DNA of 64,000 nucleotides from Sphingomonas changnyeongensis. GTDB taxonomy: Bacteria; Pseudomonadota; Alphaproteobacteria; Sphingomonadales; Sphingomonadaceae. The stretch covers positions 186,001 through 250,000 of the forward strand of contig NZ_CP047895.1 in NCBI RefSeq assembly GCF_009913435.1. Direction: 5' to 3'. The translations under genes were made by a program, and so were the position numbers. The notes beneath the pieces were generated by a model. That model saw only the letters and a program-made list of their open reading frames with translations, was not told the DNA's origin and did no database searches. Positions 11,331 to 21,292 of this stretch are shown one piece after another (positions within the stretch are counted from its first letter, which is position 1; each line of letters opens with the position of its first letter).

Positions 11331-12749
11331 TCAGGGCAATGGCCGCCGACGGCCCCAGGTACCGGCGGTATAGGGCCGGGCCTCCTGGCCGGTCGCGGCC
11401 CAGGCGCCGTGGATGGAATCGATCCACGCCCATGCCGCCTCCACCTCGTCACGGCGCACGAACAGCGTCGGATCGCCCTCGACCAGATCGAGCAGCAGCC
11501 GTTCATAGGCGATGCGGCGGCGCTGCCCGGCGGCCTCGGTCGACAGCGACACATCGAGCGCAACCTCGCGCAGCGCGACGCCGTCGCGGTCCAGCCCGGG
11601 CTGCTTCGCCATCACCTGCAGCTGGATATTCTCCTGCGGCTGGATGCGGATGATCATGCGGTTGGCATTGAGCCCCGGCCCGCGCCGGGCGAAGATCGAA
11701 TGCGGAACCGGGCGGAACTGGATCAGGATTTCCGAATGGCGCTGCGGCATGCGCTTGCCGGTGCGCAGGTAGAAGGGCACCCCTGCCCAGCGCCAATTGT
11801 CGATATGCGCCTTCAATGCCACGAACGTCTCGGTGTTGGACGCCGCGCCCAGTTCCTCGGCATAGCCGTTGACCGGCTGGCCGCCGACCGCGCCCGCGCC
11901 ATATTGGCCGCGCACGCTCAGCTGGCCGACCGTTTCGGGCGTCATGTGGCGCAGCGAGCGCAGCACCTTGACCTTTTCATCGCGCACGGCCGCCGGGGCC
12001 ATCGAGGCCGGCGGTTCCATGGCAACCAGCGCCAGCAGCTGCAGCAGATGGTTCTGCACCATGTCCTTGAGCGCGCCGACGCCGTCATAATAGGACACCC
12101 GCCCTTCCAGCCCGACCGTCTCGGCGACGGTGATCTGGACATGTTCGATCGCGGTCGCATTCCACAGCGGCTCGAACAGCATGTTGCCGAACCTGAGGAC
12201 GAGCAGGTTCTGCACCGTTTCCTTGCCGAGATAATGGTCGACGCGGAACACCCGCCGCTCGGGGAACACGGCATTGACCGCGTCATTCACCTGCTGCGAC
12301 GACTGAAGATCGTGGCCGATCGGCTTTTCCATCGCGATGCGGACATGTTCGCCGGCCAGCCCCGCATCGGCCAGACCGCGCGCCATCGGCGCGAACAGCG
12401 CCGGCGGCGTCGACAGATAGACCGACACGCCCCGGTCCAGCCGGTCGCCGACCAGCGCGCGCAGCCGCGCGAACTGCGCCGGATCGCCCGACACCGCACA
12501 ATAGCTCACCCGGTCGAGAAACGCCGTCGCGGCATCGGCATCGAACCGGTCGGCGGGCAGGAACCGGGCCAGGTCGATGCTCGCCCGGAACGCCGCATCG
12601 TCCATTTCGCCCCGCCCGGAGGCGATGATGCGCATGTCGGCAGGCAACAGACCGTCGCGGAACAGATTGTAGAGCGAGGGAAACAGCATCCGGTGCGCAA
12701 GATCGCCGGTTGCCCCGAAAAGAATGAGCGTTTGATGAGGGTCTGCCAT
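11331..12749 (-). CDS. zwf: Glucose-6-phosphate dehydrogenase
   Basis: Oxidises glucose-6-phosphate to 6-phosphogluconolactone with NAD(P)+. The 472-residue protein starts with ADPHQTLILFGATGDLAHRM, carrying the GATGDLA nucleotide-binding motif. The active-site segment RVDHYLGKE is intact, as is MEKPIGHD. The start at 12749 is chosen because GGAG lies 5 bases upstream on the minus strand; a longer frame reaching 12812 has no such signal. It leads the zwf-edd operon and is divergent from glk. Confidence 0.95.
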   Translation of the reverse strand: MADPHQTLILFGATGDLAHRMLFPSLYNLFRDGLLPADMRIIASGRGEMDDAAFRASIDLARFLPADRFDADAATAFLDRVSYCAVSGDPAQFARLRALVGDRLDRGVSVYLSTPPALFAPMARGLADAGLAGEHVRIAMEKPIGHDLQSSQQVNDAVNAVFPERRVFRVDHYLGKETVQNLLVLRFGNMLFEPLWNATAIEHVQITVAETVGLEGRVSYYDGVGALKDMVQNHLLQLLALVAMEPPASMAPAAVRDEKVKVLRSLRHMTPETVGQLSVRGQYGAGAVGGQPVNGYAEELGAASNTETFVALKAHIDNWRWAGVPFYLRTGKRMPQRHSEILIQFRPVPHSIFARRGPGLNANRMIIRIQPQENIQLQVMAKQPGLDRDGVALREVALDVSLSTEAAGQRRRIAYERLLLDLVEGDPTLFVRRDEVEAAWAWIDSIHGAWAATGQEARPYTAGTWGRRRPLP

Positions 12750-12910
12750 GCGCGCTCCAAACTGTGGCTGCCGCCCTAGCGTCATCGGCGGCCGAGTGCT
12801 CTTATCGGGCATTCGTATTCACCGCCATTGGCGATTGCGCCTGTCCATGCGAAAGACGCCGCAATTTCCGTCGATAAGCGGCGGAACGGCAGGCGGGGAG
12901 CGGGACGGGC

Positions 12911-13879
12911 ATGGAGATTGTCGCGGTCGATCTGGGCGGAACCCATGCGCGGTTCGCGGTCGCGACGCTGGATGGCCGCCGGGTCGCGCAGCTTGGCCCG
13001 GAAACCGTGATCCGCGCCGCCGAGCATGTCAGCCTGGCGAGCGCCTGGACCGCCTTTGCCGCCGCGCATGGCCGGCCGCTGCCGCGCGCGGCGGCAATCG
13101 CGGTCGCAGCCCCCGCCGATGGCGACACGATCAAGATGACCAACAATCCCTGGGTCATCCGCCCGGCTGAACTGCCTGAAAAACTCGGCATCGACGCGCT
13201 GGCGATGGTCAATGATTTCGAGGCCGTCGCCCAGTCGGTCGCAGCGCTCGCCCCCGCACAGCTGGTGCCGCTGTGCGGGCCGGACGGGCCGCTGCCCGCA
13301 GACGGCGTGGTCACCGTGCTCGGCCCCGGCACCGGGCTGGGCGTCGCGATGCTGGTGCGGAGCGCGGGCGGCGACCGCGCGGTCGCGACCGAGGGCGGGC
13401 ATATGGATTTCGCCCCTCTGGACGCGATCGACGACCAGATCCTCGCGCTGCTGCGCCAGCGCCACCGGCGCGTGTCGGTGGAGCGGGTGGTGGCCGGCCC
13501 CGCTTTGCCCGACATTTATCAGGCGCTGGCCATGATCGAGCAGCGCCCGGTCGCGCCGGTTGACGACCGGACGCTGTGGACCCGCGCGCTGGAGGGCAGC
13601 GACGATCTGGCGGTGGCGGCGCTGGAGCGGTTCTGCATGAGCCTGGGGGCCGTGGCCGGCGATCTCGCGCTCGCGCAGGGTGCCGGCGCGGTGGTGGTGG
13701 CGGGCGGGCTGGGCCTCAGGCTCGCCGCGCATCTGCCGCGTTCGGGCTTTCGCGACCGCTTCGTCGCCAAGGGCCGGTTCGAAGCGCGCATGGCCGCCCT
13801 GCCGGTCAGGATCGTCACCCATCCCCAGCCCGGCCTGCTGGGGGCGGCAGCCGCCTTTGCCGCCCGCCTGAACGCCTGA
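12911..13879 (+). CDS. glk: Glucokinase
   Basis: Phosphorylates glucose with ATP to feed zwf and edd. The 322-residue protein has the ROK/Glk signatures: DLGGTHARFA (phosphate-1), the sugar-binding MVNDFEA, GPGTGLGVA, and TEGGHMDF. GGGGAG lies upstream of the ATG. It is divergent from zwf across a 161-bp region, so all three glucose genes could be controlled from one intergenic switch, although transcription runs in opposite directions. Confidence 0.93.
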   Translation: MEIVAVDLGGTHARFAVATLDGRRVAQLGPETVIRAAEHVSLASAWTAFAAAHGRPLPRAAAIAVAAPADGDTIKMTNNPWVIRPAELPEKLGIDALAMVNDFEAVAQSVAALAPAQLVPLCGPDGPLPADGVVTVLGPGTGLGVAMLVRSAGGDRAVATEGGHMDFAPLDAIDDQILALLRQRHRRVSVERVVAGPALPDIYQALAMIEQRPVAPVDDRTLWTRALEGSDDLAVAALERFCMSLGAVAGDLALAQGAGAVVVAGGLGLRLAAHLPRSGFRDRFVAKGRFEARMAALPVRIVTHPQPGLLGAAAAFAARLNA

Positions 13880-14040
13880 AAAACCCCGCACCGGGCCACG
13901 TCCACAGCCGTGCGAAACGGGGGGTCGCCAGCCCCGCCGATCCGGGTTAGGTTCGGATAGAAAACTGATCGCGCGGCAGCAAAAGCCCAGCCCAAATGCC
14001 GGCCAGCAAGGCCGGGCGCGGCGACACAGGAGGCGGAGCG

Positions 14041-15582
14041 ATGGGCGTGGAACCGGATATGGCGGTCGTGACGGGCGATGACGGCATCGAACGGGTCGAT
14101 GTGCTGGTCGTCGGCGCGGGCATTTCGGGCATCGGCGCGGGCTGGCACCTCCAGACCATGTGCCCGGACAAATCCTATCTGATCCTTGAAGGGCGCGACG
14201 ATCTGGGCGGGACATGGGATCTGTTCCGCTATCCCGGCATCCGTTCGGATTCCGACATGCACACGCTCGGCTATTCGTTCCGGCCTTGGAAACAGGCCAA
14301 GGCGATTGCCGACGGGCCGTCGATCAAGGCCTATCTGCGCGACACTGCGCGCGACCATGGCATCGACCGGCACATCCGTTACGGCCACAAGGTGGTGAGC
14401 GCCGACTGGTCATCGGCCAGCGCGACCTGGACGGTCACGGTCGAGATCGGGGCGGAACGGGTGCGCCGGCGCTTTGCCTGCCGCTTCCTGTTCATGTGCT
14501 CGGGCTATTACCGCTATGACGCCGGCTATACGCCCGATTTTGCGGGGCGGGAGGATTTTGCCGGGCGCATCGTCCATCCCCAGCACTGGCCCGAGGATCT
14601 GGATTATGCCGGCAAGCGGGTGATCGTGATCGGCAGCGGCGCGACCGCGGTGACATTGGTGCCCGAAATGGCGCGCACCGCCGGCCATGTGACGATGCTG
14701 CAGCGCTCGCCCACCTATATGGTCACCCGCCCGGCCGAGGACCGGGTGGCCAATGCGCTGCGCGCGGTGCTGCCGGCGCGGCTCGCTTATGCGATCACGC
14801 GCTGGAAGAATGTGCTGTTCGGGCTTTATTTCTACAACAAGACGCGGCGCGATCCGCAGGCGGTCAACAAATGGGTGCTCGACCGGGTGCGCGCAGAGCT
14901 GCCGCCCGGCTATGATGTCGAGACGCATTTCACGCCGCATTACAATGTCTGGGACCAGCGGCTGTGCCTGGTGCCCGACAGCGACCTGTTCGCCGCGATC
15001 CGCGCCGGCACCGCTTCGGTCGAGACCGGACGCATCGACCGGTTCACGAAGCAGGGCATCCGGCTGGAGGACGGGCGCGAGCTTGCCGCCGACATCATCG
15101 TCACGGCAACCGGGCTCAACATGCAGCTGCTGGCCGGCGTCACCTTTACCGTCGACGGCAGCCCGCGCGACATTGCGCAGACGGTCAGCTACAAGGCGAT
15201 GATGTACAGCGGGATCCCCAATCTCGCCTCGTCCTTCGGCTATACCAACGCGTCCTGGACGCTGAAGTCGGACCTGACCTGCGCCTATGTCTGCCGGCTG
15301 CTCAACCATATGGACCGCACGGGGACGCAGATTGCGACGCCGGTGCTGGATGATCCCGAGGTCGAGGCGATGCCCTGGCTCGATTTCAGCTCGGGCTATG
15401 TGCAGCGGGCGATCGCGCATCTGCCGCGCCAGGGGTCCAAACGGCCGTGGCGGGTCCACCAGAATTACGCGCTGGACCTGATGGACCTGAGGTTCGGCAA
15501 GGTCGATGACGGGGCGATGACCTTCACCCGCAAGGGCGAAAAGCTGCCGGCGGCGACCCGGCAGCTCGAACCGGCGGAATAA
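14041..15582 (+). CDS. Flavin monooxygenase, Baeyer-Villiger/EthA type
   Basis: A 513-residue FAD- and NADPH-dependent oxygenase. The FAD-binding GAGISGIGAG lies near residue 26 and the NADPH-binding GSGATAV near 202. Between them, FAGRIVHPQHWP fits the Baeyer-Villiger fingerprint FxGxxxHxxxW(P/D). Overall it resembles the EthA group, which oxidises ketones and thioamides; the natural substrate is not predictable. The ATG at 14041 is chosen because a perfect AGGAGG lies 7 bases upstream, so the in-frame codons from 13996 are excluded. It stands alone, 7 bases from a convergent gene. Confidence 0.9.
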   Translation: MGVEPDMAVVTGDDGIERVDVLVVGAGISGIGAGWHLQTMCPDKSYLILEGRDDLGGTWDLFRYPGIRSDSDMHTLGYSFRPWKQAKAIADGPSIKAYLRDTARDHGIDRHIRYGHKVVSADWSSASATWTVTVEIGAERVRRRFACRFLFMCSGYYRYDAGYTPDFAGREDFAGRIVHPQHWPEDLDYAGKRVIVIGSGATAVTLVPEMARTAGHVTMLQRSPTYMVTRPAEDRVANALRAVLPARLAYAITRWKNVLFGLYFYNKTRRDPQAVNKWVLDRVRAELPPGYDVETHFTPHYNVWDQRLCLVPDSDLFAAIRAGTASVETGRIDRFTKQGIRLEDGRELAADIIVTATGLNMQLLAGVTFTVDGSPRDIAQTVSYKAMMYSGIPNLASSFGYTNASWTLKSDLTCAYVCRLLNHMDRTGTQIATPVLDDPEVEAMPWLDFSSGYVQRAIAHLPRQGSKRPWRVHQNYALDLMDLRFGKVDDGAMTFTRKGEKLPAATRQLEPAE

Positions 15583-15589
15583 GCGCCCG

Positions 15590-16069
15590 TCAGCGGCACT
15601 GCGCGTCGCGGCCGCGCTCGATCGAGCGCCCCGCAAGCGCACCGGCCCCGCCGCCCAGGATCGTGCCGACGGCGCTGCGCCGCCCGCCATCGATCGCGCG
15701 GCCAAGCAGCGCGCCCGCCACCCCGCCGATGATCGTGCCGGTGGTCCCGTCCGACCGGCGGCAGTGCACCTCGCCATTCGGCCCGGCCCAGGTCGGCCCG
15801 TCATAAGCGGCGCTGCGCGCGCGGTTGCGGTCGAACCGCGCGCGCGCCTGATCATAGGCCAGCCGTTCGCGCTCCAGCGCGTCGCGCTCGCGCTCGAACC
15901 GGGCCTGGGCATCGTCCCAGCGCCGCTGCGCCTCGTCCATCTCGGCATAATCGTCGGTCGCCCAGCGGCTGTCGGCCTGAACCGGCTGCGCGGCGGCAGC
16001 GGCGTGAGCGGGGGCGGCGGCCAAAGGGGCCAGCAACGCCAGCGCCGCGGCCATGCGGGTGATCCTCAT
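15590..16069 (-). CDS. Exported glycine-zipper protein
   Basis: A 159-residue protein with a signal peptide (cleavage near AAPAHA). A highly charged stretch follows (about residues 43-85, rich in RERDALERERL) and is probably coiled coil. The C-terminal half has two glycine-zipper repeats (IIGGVAGALLGRAI and ILGGGAGALAGRSI), as in glycine-zipper 2TM-type envelope proteins. Two cysteines (HCRR, QCR) flank the zipper region. Probably membrane- or envelope-associated; function unknown. Confidence 0.7.
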   Translation of the reverse strand: MRITRMAAALALLAPLAAAPAHAAAAAQPVQADSRWATDDYAEMDEAQRRWDDAQARFERERDALERERLAYDQARARFDRNRARSAAYDGPTWAGPNGEVHCRRSDGTTGTIIGGVAGALLGRAIDGGRRSAVGTILGGGAGALAGRSIERGRDAQCR

Positions 16070-16165
16070 CCTGCCTGTTCCTCCTCATGCGGATGCGAAG
16101 ACCGGCAGCATAAGCGGGGATCGCTGAACGTCCGGCAACAGGCGCGGCTTAGTGGCTGCGCGGCG

Positions 16166-17260
16166 TCAGGGGCCGGTGATGCCGCCGCCCGCGACACTGA
16201 AATGGCCGGTGCCGGGGGGCGCGTCGGCGAACAGCGCCTGCTCGGTCCCGGTCATCCACACCTGCCCGCCCGCCGCCGCCAGCCGCGCGAACAGCGCCGC
16301 GCGGCGGCGCGGATCGAGATGCGCCGCCACCTCGTCGAGCAGCAGCACCGGCCGCCGCCCGGCGCGCACGGCGACCAGATCGGCATGGGCAAGCACCAGC
16401 GCCAGCAGCAGCGCCTTCTGCTCGCCGGTCGAACAGCGCGCCGCCGGCTGTGCCTTCAGCGCATGGACGACATCCAGATCCTGGCGGTGCGGGCCTTCGG
16501 TCGCGCGCCCGGCGGCGGCATCGCGCGCCCGGCCCCGCGCCAGCGCCGTGCGGAACAGCGCGGGATCGTCCGGGGGCATCCAGCCGCCAAGCGCCACTGC
16601 GGCGCGCGGCAGCGGATCATCGGCCGCCCCCGGCGCGGCCAGCTGGTCTGCCAGCGCCGCCACCGTGCGCGCCCGCGCCGTGGCGAGCGCATGGCCGGCC
16701 TCTGCCATCTGCGTCTCGATGCCGGCCAGCCAGGCGGGATCGACAGGACCATCGCCCGCCAGCAGCCGGTTGCGCTCCCGCATCGCGGCTTCATAGCGGC
16801 TGGCATGGACGGCATGGCCCGGCTCGAGCGCCAGCACCAGCCGGTCGAGAAAGCGGCGGCGACCGCTTGCCGCATCGACGAACAGCCGGTCCATCGCCGG
16901 GGTGATCCACAGCACCGCCAGCCATTCGGCAAGTGCGGCGGCGGCGGCCGATGCGCCGTTGATCCTGACCAGCCGGCGTTCGGGCGCGGATGCGGCGGTG
17001 CCGGTGCCCAGCCGCACCTCGACCCCGTCCGGCGCGGCAAGGCTGGCCGACACCGCAAAGCCGCCCGCGCCGCCGCTGCGCGCCATGTGCCCAAGCGGTG
17101 CACCGCGCAGCCCGCGCCCCGGTGCCAGCATCGACACCGCTTCGAGGATGTTGGTCTTGCCCGCGCCATTGTCGCCGGTCAGCACGACAAGCCCCGGCCC
17201 CGGCACCATCGCGGCGGCACCGTAAGAGCGGAAATCGGTCAGTTCGAGCCGGGTGAGCAT
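16166..17260 (-). CDS. recF: DNA replication/repair protein RecF
   Basis: An SMC-like ATPase that loads RecA at gaps with RecOR. The 364-residue protein has all three ATPase motifs: Walker A GDNGAGKT near residue 30, the signature [10 protein letters not shown], and Walker [12 protein letters not shown]. The N terminus [12 protein letters not shown] is typical of RecF. It lies 67 bases downstream of dnaN on the same strand, matching the common dnaN-recF arrangement. dnaA and gyrB are not present here. Confidence 0.95.
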   Translation of the reverse strand: MLTRLELTDFRSYGAAAMVPGPGLVVLTGDNGAGKTNILEAVSMLAPGRGLRGAPLGHMARSGGAGGFAVSASLAAPDGVEVRLGTGTAASAPERRLVRINGASAAAAALAEWLAVLWITPAMDRLFVDAASGRRRFLDRLVLALEPGHAVHASRYEAAMRERNRLLAGDGPVDPAWLAGIETQMAEAGHALATARARTVAALADQLAAPGAADDPLPRAAVALGGWMPPDDPALFRTALARGRARDAAAGRATEGPHRQDLDVVHALKAQPAARCSTGEQKALLLALVLAHADLVAVRAGRRPVLLLDEVAAHLDPRRRAALFARLAAAGGQVWMTGTEQALFADAPPGTGHFSVAGGGITGP

Positions 17261-17327
17261 CGCCCGTCCCTTACGGGCTTTGCCGGCGCGCGGGAACCGG
17301 GCGGGCGGGGGCGAGCCCGCCGCCCCG

Positions 17328-18437
17328 TCAGACGCGCATCGGCATCAGGACGTAAAGCGCCTCGGACCGGTCATGCTCGCGGATCAGCGTCGGCGCGGCG
17401 GCATCGGCCAGATGCACCTCGACCATGTCGCCGTCGATCTGGTGGAGAATGTCCATCAGATAGCGGGCGTTGAAGCCGATCTCGAACGGCTGGGCCGAAT
17501 AGTCGCCGGGCACTTCCTCGGCTGCGGTGCCGTTTTCCGGGCTGGTCACCGACAGGATCACCCGGTCGCGTTCCAGCGCCATCTTGACCGCGCGGGTCTT
17601 GTCGCTGGCGATGGTCGACACGCGGTCGACCCCGTCCATGAAGCTTTTGGGATCAAGCTTCAGCATCTTGTCATTGCCGGTCGGGATGACGCGCGAATAA
17701 TCGGGGAAGGTGCCGTCGATCAGCTTCGACGTCAGCACCGCGCCGCCCAGATCGAAACGGATCTTGGTTGCCGACAGCGACACGCCGACATGGCCGTCGA
17801 CCTCGTCGATCAGCTTGCGCAGCTCGGCGACGCATTTGCGCGGCACGATCACATCGGGCATGCCCTCGGCCCCCGCCGGACGCTCGACCGTCACCCGCGC
17901 CAGCCGGTGGCCGTCGGTGGCCGCAGCCTTCAAAACCGGCACCGGATCGTCGGCGACATGCAGGAAAATGCCGTTCAGATAATAGCGCGTCTCTTCGGTC
18001 GAGATCGCAAACCGGGTCTTGTCGATGATCTGGCGCAGCGCGGCAGCCGGCAGCTCGAACCGGGTCGGCAGCTCGCCTTCGGCAATGATCGGGAAATCGT
18101 CGCGCGGCAGCGTCGACAGGTTGAAGCGCGCGCGCCCGGCATGGATCGCCATCTTGCCCTCGGCCGCCGACAGTTCGACCTGCGCGCCCTCGGGCAGCTT
18201 GCGGACGATGTCGAACAGCGTGTGCGCGGGCACCGTGGTCGCCCCGCCCTGGTCGACCGCCGCCTCGATCGTCTCGACGATCTGCAGATCAAGATCGGTC
18301 GCCATCAGCCTGAGCCCGCCCGCCCCGGCCTCGATCAGCACGTTGGACAGGATCGGAATCGTGTTGCGGCGCTCGACCACCGATTGAACATGGGCGAGGC
18401 CCCGCAAGAGCGTCGCACGTTCGATCGTCGCTTTCAT
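17328..18437 (-). CDS. dnaN: DNA polymerase III beta subunit (sliding clamp)
   Basis: Forms the dimeric ring that tethers DNA polymerase III. The 369-residue length is normal. The N terminus [20 protein letters not shown] and the C-terminal VLMPMRV match the family, with three clamp folds between. The ATG at 18437 is chosen because the clamp fold begins there; the open frame continues upstream to 18545, but that extension would encode part of a terminator. recF follows. Confidence 0.96.
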   Translation of the reverse strand: MKATIERATLLRGLAHVQSVVERRNTIPILSNVLIEAGAGGLRLMATDLDLQIVETIEAAVDQGGATTVPAHTLFDIVRKLPEGAQVELSAAEGKMAIHAGRARFNLSTLPRDDFPIIAEGELPTRFELPAAALRQIIDKTRFAISTEETRYYLNGIFLHVADDPVPVLKAAATDGHRLARVTVERPAGAEGMPDVIVPRKCVAELRKLIDEVDGHVGVSLSATKIRFDLGGAVLTSKLIDGTFPDYSRVIPTGNDKMLKLDPKSFMDGVDRVSTIASDKTRAVKMALERDRVILSVTSPENGTAAEEVPGDYSAQPFEIGFNARYLMDILHQIDGDMVEVHLADAAAPTLIREHDRSEALYVLMPMRV

Positions 18438-18527
18438 GAACCCGTCCCTTGGCCCTGCCGGCCCCACTTGATCGACCCAGACGCGCCGCCGCCCGAGGGG
18501 CACCGGCGCATCGCGCTTCATGAACAG

Positions 18528-18558
18528 AAAAAGGGGCCGGAGCAAGCGCTCCGACCCC
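18528..18558 (-). terminator. Intrinsic terminator of the first barrel gene
   Basis: On the minus strand an 11-bp stem (GGGGTCGGAGC / GCTCCGGCCCC, one G-T pair) with a 4-nt loop is followed by TTTTT. It ends transcription of the barrel gene at 18612-19232 before dnaN. The same sequence recurs at 19322-19352. Confidence 0.85.
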
Positions 18559-18611
18559 GGTTTTCCACAGTCCGGTCATGCCGGACCATGCGTTTCAGCT
18601 GAACGCCGCCC

Positions 18612-19232
18612 TCAGAAGCGGACGCCGAGGCCAGCGAGCACCTGATGGCGCTCGTCCCAGCCTTCATAATCGGAATAGCGGTATTCGGCCTTGGCATAGA
18701 GGTTGGAGCCAAGCTTCTGCTCGACGCCTACGCCCACGCGCACGCCGTCCCTATTGTCGGTGCGGCGGAAATTCGCCACCGGGAATGCTGGCTCAGTGTA
18801 ATCTAGGGCGACCCGGGCATTGGTATAGCCGGCCTTGACGTAGAGGAGCGTCGACGCGGCGACGGCGACGCCGGCCCGGCCACCAACATACAGGTCGCGG
18901 CGCGCGCTGGCGCACATGCGGTCGGTCGTGCTGATGAAGCCGGCTTCGCAGCCATCGATGTTGCTGTCGGCATATTCAGCCTCAAGACCAAGGATCACAC
19001 GGCCGACCCTGAAATCATAACCGGCACCGATGCCATAGGCGAGGCCGTCCTGGCCAACGCTGGCTTCCAGCACCGTAAGGGGACCGATCGTCGCCCGTGT
19101 GCGAGGACCGATCAGCCGGTCGTAACCGACCAGAGCTTCGACGCGCGGGCCGACAAAGGCGGCGCGTTCCTGCGCCATGGCCGGGGTCGCCGTGATAATG
19201 GCAACGGCAACGGCGGTGAGAAACTTCTTCAT
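18612..19232 (-). CDS. Outer-membrane beta-barrel protein (paralogue 1)
   Basis: A 206-residue protein with a signal peptide (ending TPAMAQ) and a small eight-strand-type barrel. It has alternating aromatic and glycine strands and ends in LAGLGVRF, with the C-terminal Phe used by the BAM machinery. Cysteines at DGCEAG and MCASAR may form a disulfide. The ATG at 19232 has GGAG 7 bases upstream. It differs from paralogue 2 mainly by a longer first loop (about residues 41-63). Related barrels are described as porin or opacity-like; its role is unknown. Confidence 0.8.
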   Translation of the reverse strand: MKKFLTAVAVAIITATPAMAQERAAFVGPRVEALVGYDRLIGPRTRATIGPLTVLEASVGQDGLAYGIGAGYDFRVGRVILGLEAEYADSNIDGCEAGFISTTDRMCASARRDLYVGGRAGVAVAASTLLYVKAGYTNARVALDYTEPAFPVANFRRTDNRDGVRVGVGVEQKLGSNLYAKAEYRYSDYEGWDERHQVLAGLGVRF

Positions 19233-19321
19233 GATCAAACTCCACTCATGTCATCGCCGCAGCCCGGCCTCAATGCGCGCCGCCGCCTGAGAGGAACCGA
19301 CGCAGCGCGCTGCGTGAACAC

Positions 19322-19352
19322 AAAAAGGGGCCGGAGCAAGCGCTCCGACCCC
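19322..19352 (-). terminator. Intrinsic terminator of the second barrel gene
   Basis: The same stem, loop and T-run as at 18528-18558. It separates the upstream paralogue (19406-19984) from the downstream one, so each copy appears to be its own transcription unit. Confidence 0.85.
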
Positions 19353-19405
19353 GGTTTTCCACAGTCCGGTCATGCCGGACCATGCGTTTCGGCTGAACGC
19401 CGCCC

Positions 19406-19984
19406 TCAGAAGCGGACGCCGAGGCCAGCGAGCACCTGATGGCGCTCGAACCCGCCTTCATAGTTGGAATAGCGGTATTCGGCCTTGGCATAGAGGTTGG
19501 AGCCGAGCTTCTGCTCGACACCCGCGCCGACGCGCACACCGTCCAGATTGTCGCTGAGGCTGAAATTCGCCGCCGGCGTCACCGGGTTGGTGTAGTCGAG
19601 ACCGACCCGGGCATTGGTATAGCCGGCCTTGGCATAGAGCAGCGTCGACGGGGCGACGGCGACACCGGCCCGGCCGCCGACATAAAGGTCGCGGCGCGCG
19701 CTGGCGCAGATGCGGTCGGTCGCGATGATGAAGCCGGCTTCGCAGCCATCGGTGTTGCTGTCGGCATATTCGGCCTCGAAGCCCAGGATCGCACGGCCGA
19801 CCTTGAAGTCATAACCGGCACCGATGCCATAGGCCAGGCCGTCACGGCCGCCGCCGGCGCCCTGCAGACGGTCATAGCCGACCAGACCTTCGACGCGCGG
19901 GCCGACAAAGGCGGCGCTGTCCTGCGCCATGGCCGGGGTCGCCGTGGCAGCAGCAAAGGCAAGGGCGGTGAGAAACTTCTTCAT
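19406..19984 (-). CDS. Outer-membrane beta-barrel protein (paralogue 2)
   Basis: A 192-residue protein with a signal peptide (ending TPAMAQ) and the same barrel as its neighbour, ending LAGLGVRF. The SARRDLYVGGRAGVAVA and QKLGSNLYAKAEYRYS segments are identical or nearly so in both copies, while the surface-loop segments differ (ANFSLSDNLDGV against ANFRRTDNRDGV). Loop divergence between tandem barrels suggests changed surface exposure, for example phage or ligand avoidance, but this is inference. Confidence 0.8.
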   Translation of the reverse strand: MKKFLTALAFAAATATPAMAQDSAAFVGPRVEGLVGYDRLQGAGGGRDGLAYGIGAGYDFKVGRAILGFEAEYADSNTDGCEAGFIIATDRICASARRDLYVGGRAGVAVAPSTLLYAKAGYTNARVGLDYTNPVTPAANFSLSDNLDGVRVGAGVEQKLGSNLYAKAEYRYSNYEGGFERHQVLAGLGVRF

Positions 19985-20245
19985 GATCAAACTCCACTCA
20001 TGTCATCGCCGCGGCCGGACTGTCGGGGGAGCGATCCGGCGCCGCGGCCCGGCCTCAATGCGCGGCCCCGCCTGAACGGCGCACAACGGCAGATGAACGT
20101 CACATTACAATCACAGAGCGTGGCATTTCTGCAACATGCCGGGTCATGCCCGCCCCGCTTGCCGTCCCGCCGCGCGCGGGATAGGATTGCGCCCAAGCAC
20201 CGGCGGGTTTGTCCCGGGCCGGAGAATGACGGATTTGACGGCAGC

Positions 20246-21292
20246 ATGGCCAAGTCTTCGCCGCTGCCGATGCGGCCCGCGCCCCGGGCCCGATCGGCGC
20301 CCACTGCACCGGCGATCTTCGCCCCGCAGCGCCGCGTCTATGGCGCGCTCGACCTTGGCACCAACAATTGCCGGCTGCTCATCGCCCGCCCCGCTGCCGA
20401 CGGGTTCGTGATCGTCGATGCGTTTTCGCGCATCGTCCGGCTGGGCGAGGGACTGGCGACGAGCGGGCGGCTGAGCGATGCGGCGATGGACCGGGCGGTC
20501 GCGGCGCTGCGCATCTGCTCTGACAAGCTCCGCCGGCGGCATGTGCATCTGGCACGCTCAGTCGCGACCGAGGCCTGCCGCCGCGCCGAAAACGGCCCGG
20601 CCTTTATCGAGCGCGTCCGGCGCGAAACCGGGATCGCGATCGACATCATCTCGGCCGAAGAAGAAGCGCGGCTGGCGGTGATGGGCTGCCATGTGCTGCT
20701 GGAGGCGGGCGACGGCCCGGCGCTGATCTTCGACATTGGCGGCGGATCGACCGAGCTGGTGCTGATCGACACCAGCGGCCCGGCGCCGCGCACCCTCGAC
20801 TGGTATTCAGCGCCCTGGGGCGTGGTGTCGCTGACCGAGGTCGAGCCGGTCGACCTCAGCTGCGCGATCGACCGGGCCGACAGCTATCGCCGGATGCGCG
20901 CGCGGGTGGCGGACAGTTTCGCCGGCTTTGCCGCGCGCCTGCCCGGCGATGCGGCAGGCGGCCTCAGGCTGCTCGGCACCAGCGGCACGGTGACGACGCT
21001 TGCCAGCGTCCATCTCGGCCTGCCCAGCTATGACCGCAGCGCCGTGGACGGGCTGGTCGTGCCCGCCGCCGCGATGCGCGCGGTGTCCCGGATGCTTGCC
21101 CATATGTCCTATGAAGAACGCATCGCCCTGCCGTGCATCGGCACCGAACGGGCCGATCTTGTCGTCGCCGGCTGCGCGATCCTGGAGGCGATCCTCGACA
21201 TCTTCCCGGCCGAACGGCTGGGGGTTGCGGATCGCGGGATCCGCGAGGGCATTTTGCGCAGCCTGATGGCGCGCGACGGGCATCTGGCATGA
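20246..21292 (+). CDS. ppx: Ppx/GppA family exopolyphosphatase
   Basis: Hydrolyses polyphosphate or pppGpp. The 348-residue protein shows the actin-like phosphate-1 loop GALDLGTNNCRLLIAR, the acidic segment SAEEEARLA, the phosphate-2 loop DIGGGSTELVL and LGTSGTVTT. It is a short form without the long C-terminal HD domain of larger Ppx proteins. Ppx and GppA cannot be separated by reading. The ATG at 20246 is taken because the frame upstream runs into the duplicated barrel locus. Its stop overlaps the rlmE start (ATGA), so the pair is translationally coupled. Confidence 0.88.
   Translation: MAKSSPLPMRPAPRARSAPTAPAIFAPQRRVYGALDLGTNNCRLLIARPAADGFVIVDAFSRIVRLGEGLATSGRLSDAAMDRAVAALRICSDKLRRRHVHLARSVATEACRRAENGPAFIERVRRETGIAIDIISAEEEARLAVMGCHVLLEAGDGPALIFDIGGGSTELVLIDTSGPAPRTLDWYSAPWGVVSLTEVEPVDLSCAIDRADSYRRMRARVADSFAGFAARLPGDAAGGLRLLGTSGTVTTLASVHLGLPSYDRSAVDGLVVPAAAMRAVSRMLAHMSYEERIALPCIGTERADLVVAGCAILEAILDIFPAERLGVADRGIREGILRSLMARDGHLA

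Larger units (their letters stand above)
18527..19290 (-). repeat. Tandem gene duplication, copy 1
   Basis: This unit comprises a terminator, a barrel gene and its leader, and is closely repeated at 19321-20075. The 3' flanking 80 bases are nearly identical in both copies. The 5' leader (ATGATCAAACTCCACTCATG and the CCCGGCCTCAATGCGCG block) is also shared. The duplication thus covers the whole transcription unit. Confidence 0.8.
19321..20075 (-). repeat. Tandem gene duplication, copy 2
   Basis: The second unit of the barrel-gene duplication, in the same orientation as copy 1 and only 30 bases away. The coding part lacks the long first loop found in copy 1, and the leader carries about 30 extra bases. 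The terminator and hairpin CAGTCCGGTCATGCCGGAC are conserved. Confidence 0.8.

Noticed and set aside
12750..12910. A HexR-type operator or the CTTATCG...CGATAAG pair between zwf and glk
   Set aside because: No TGTARTT-like HexR site is present. The 7-bp pair is separated by more than 60 bases, so it is not a convincing operator.
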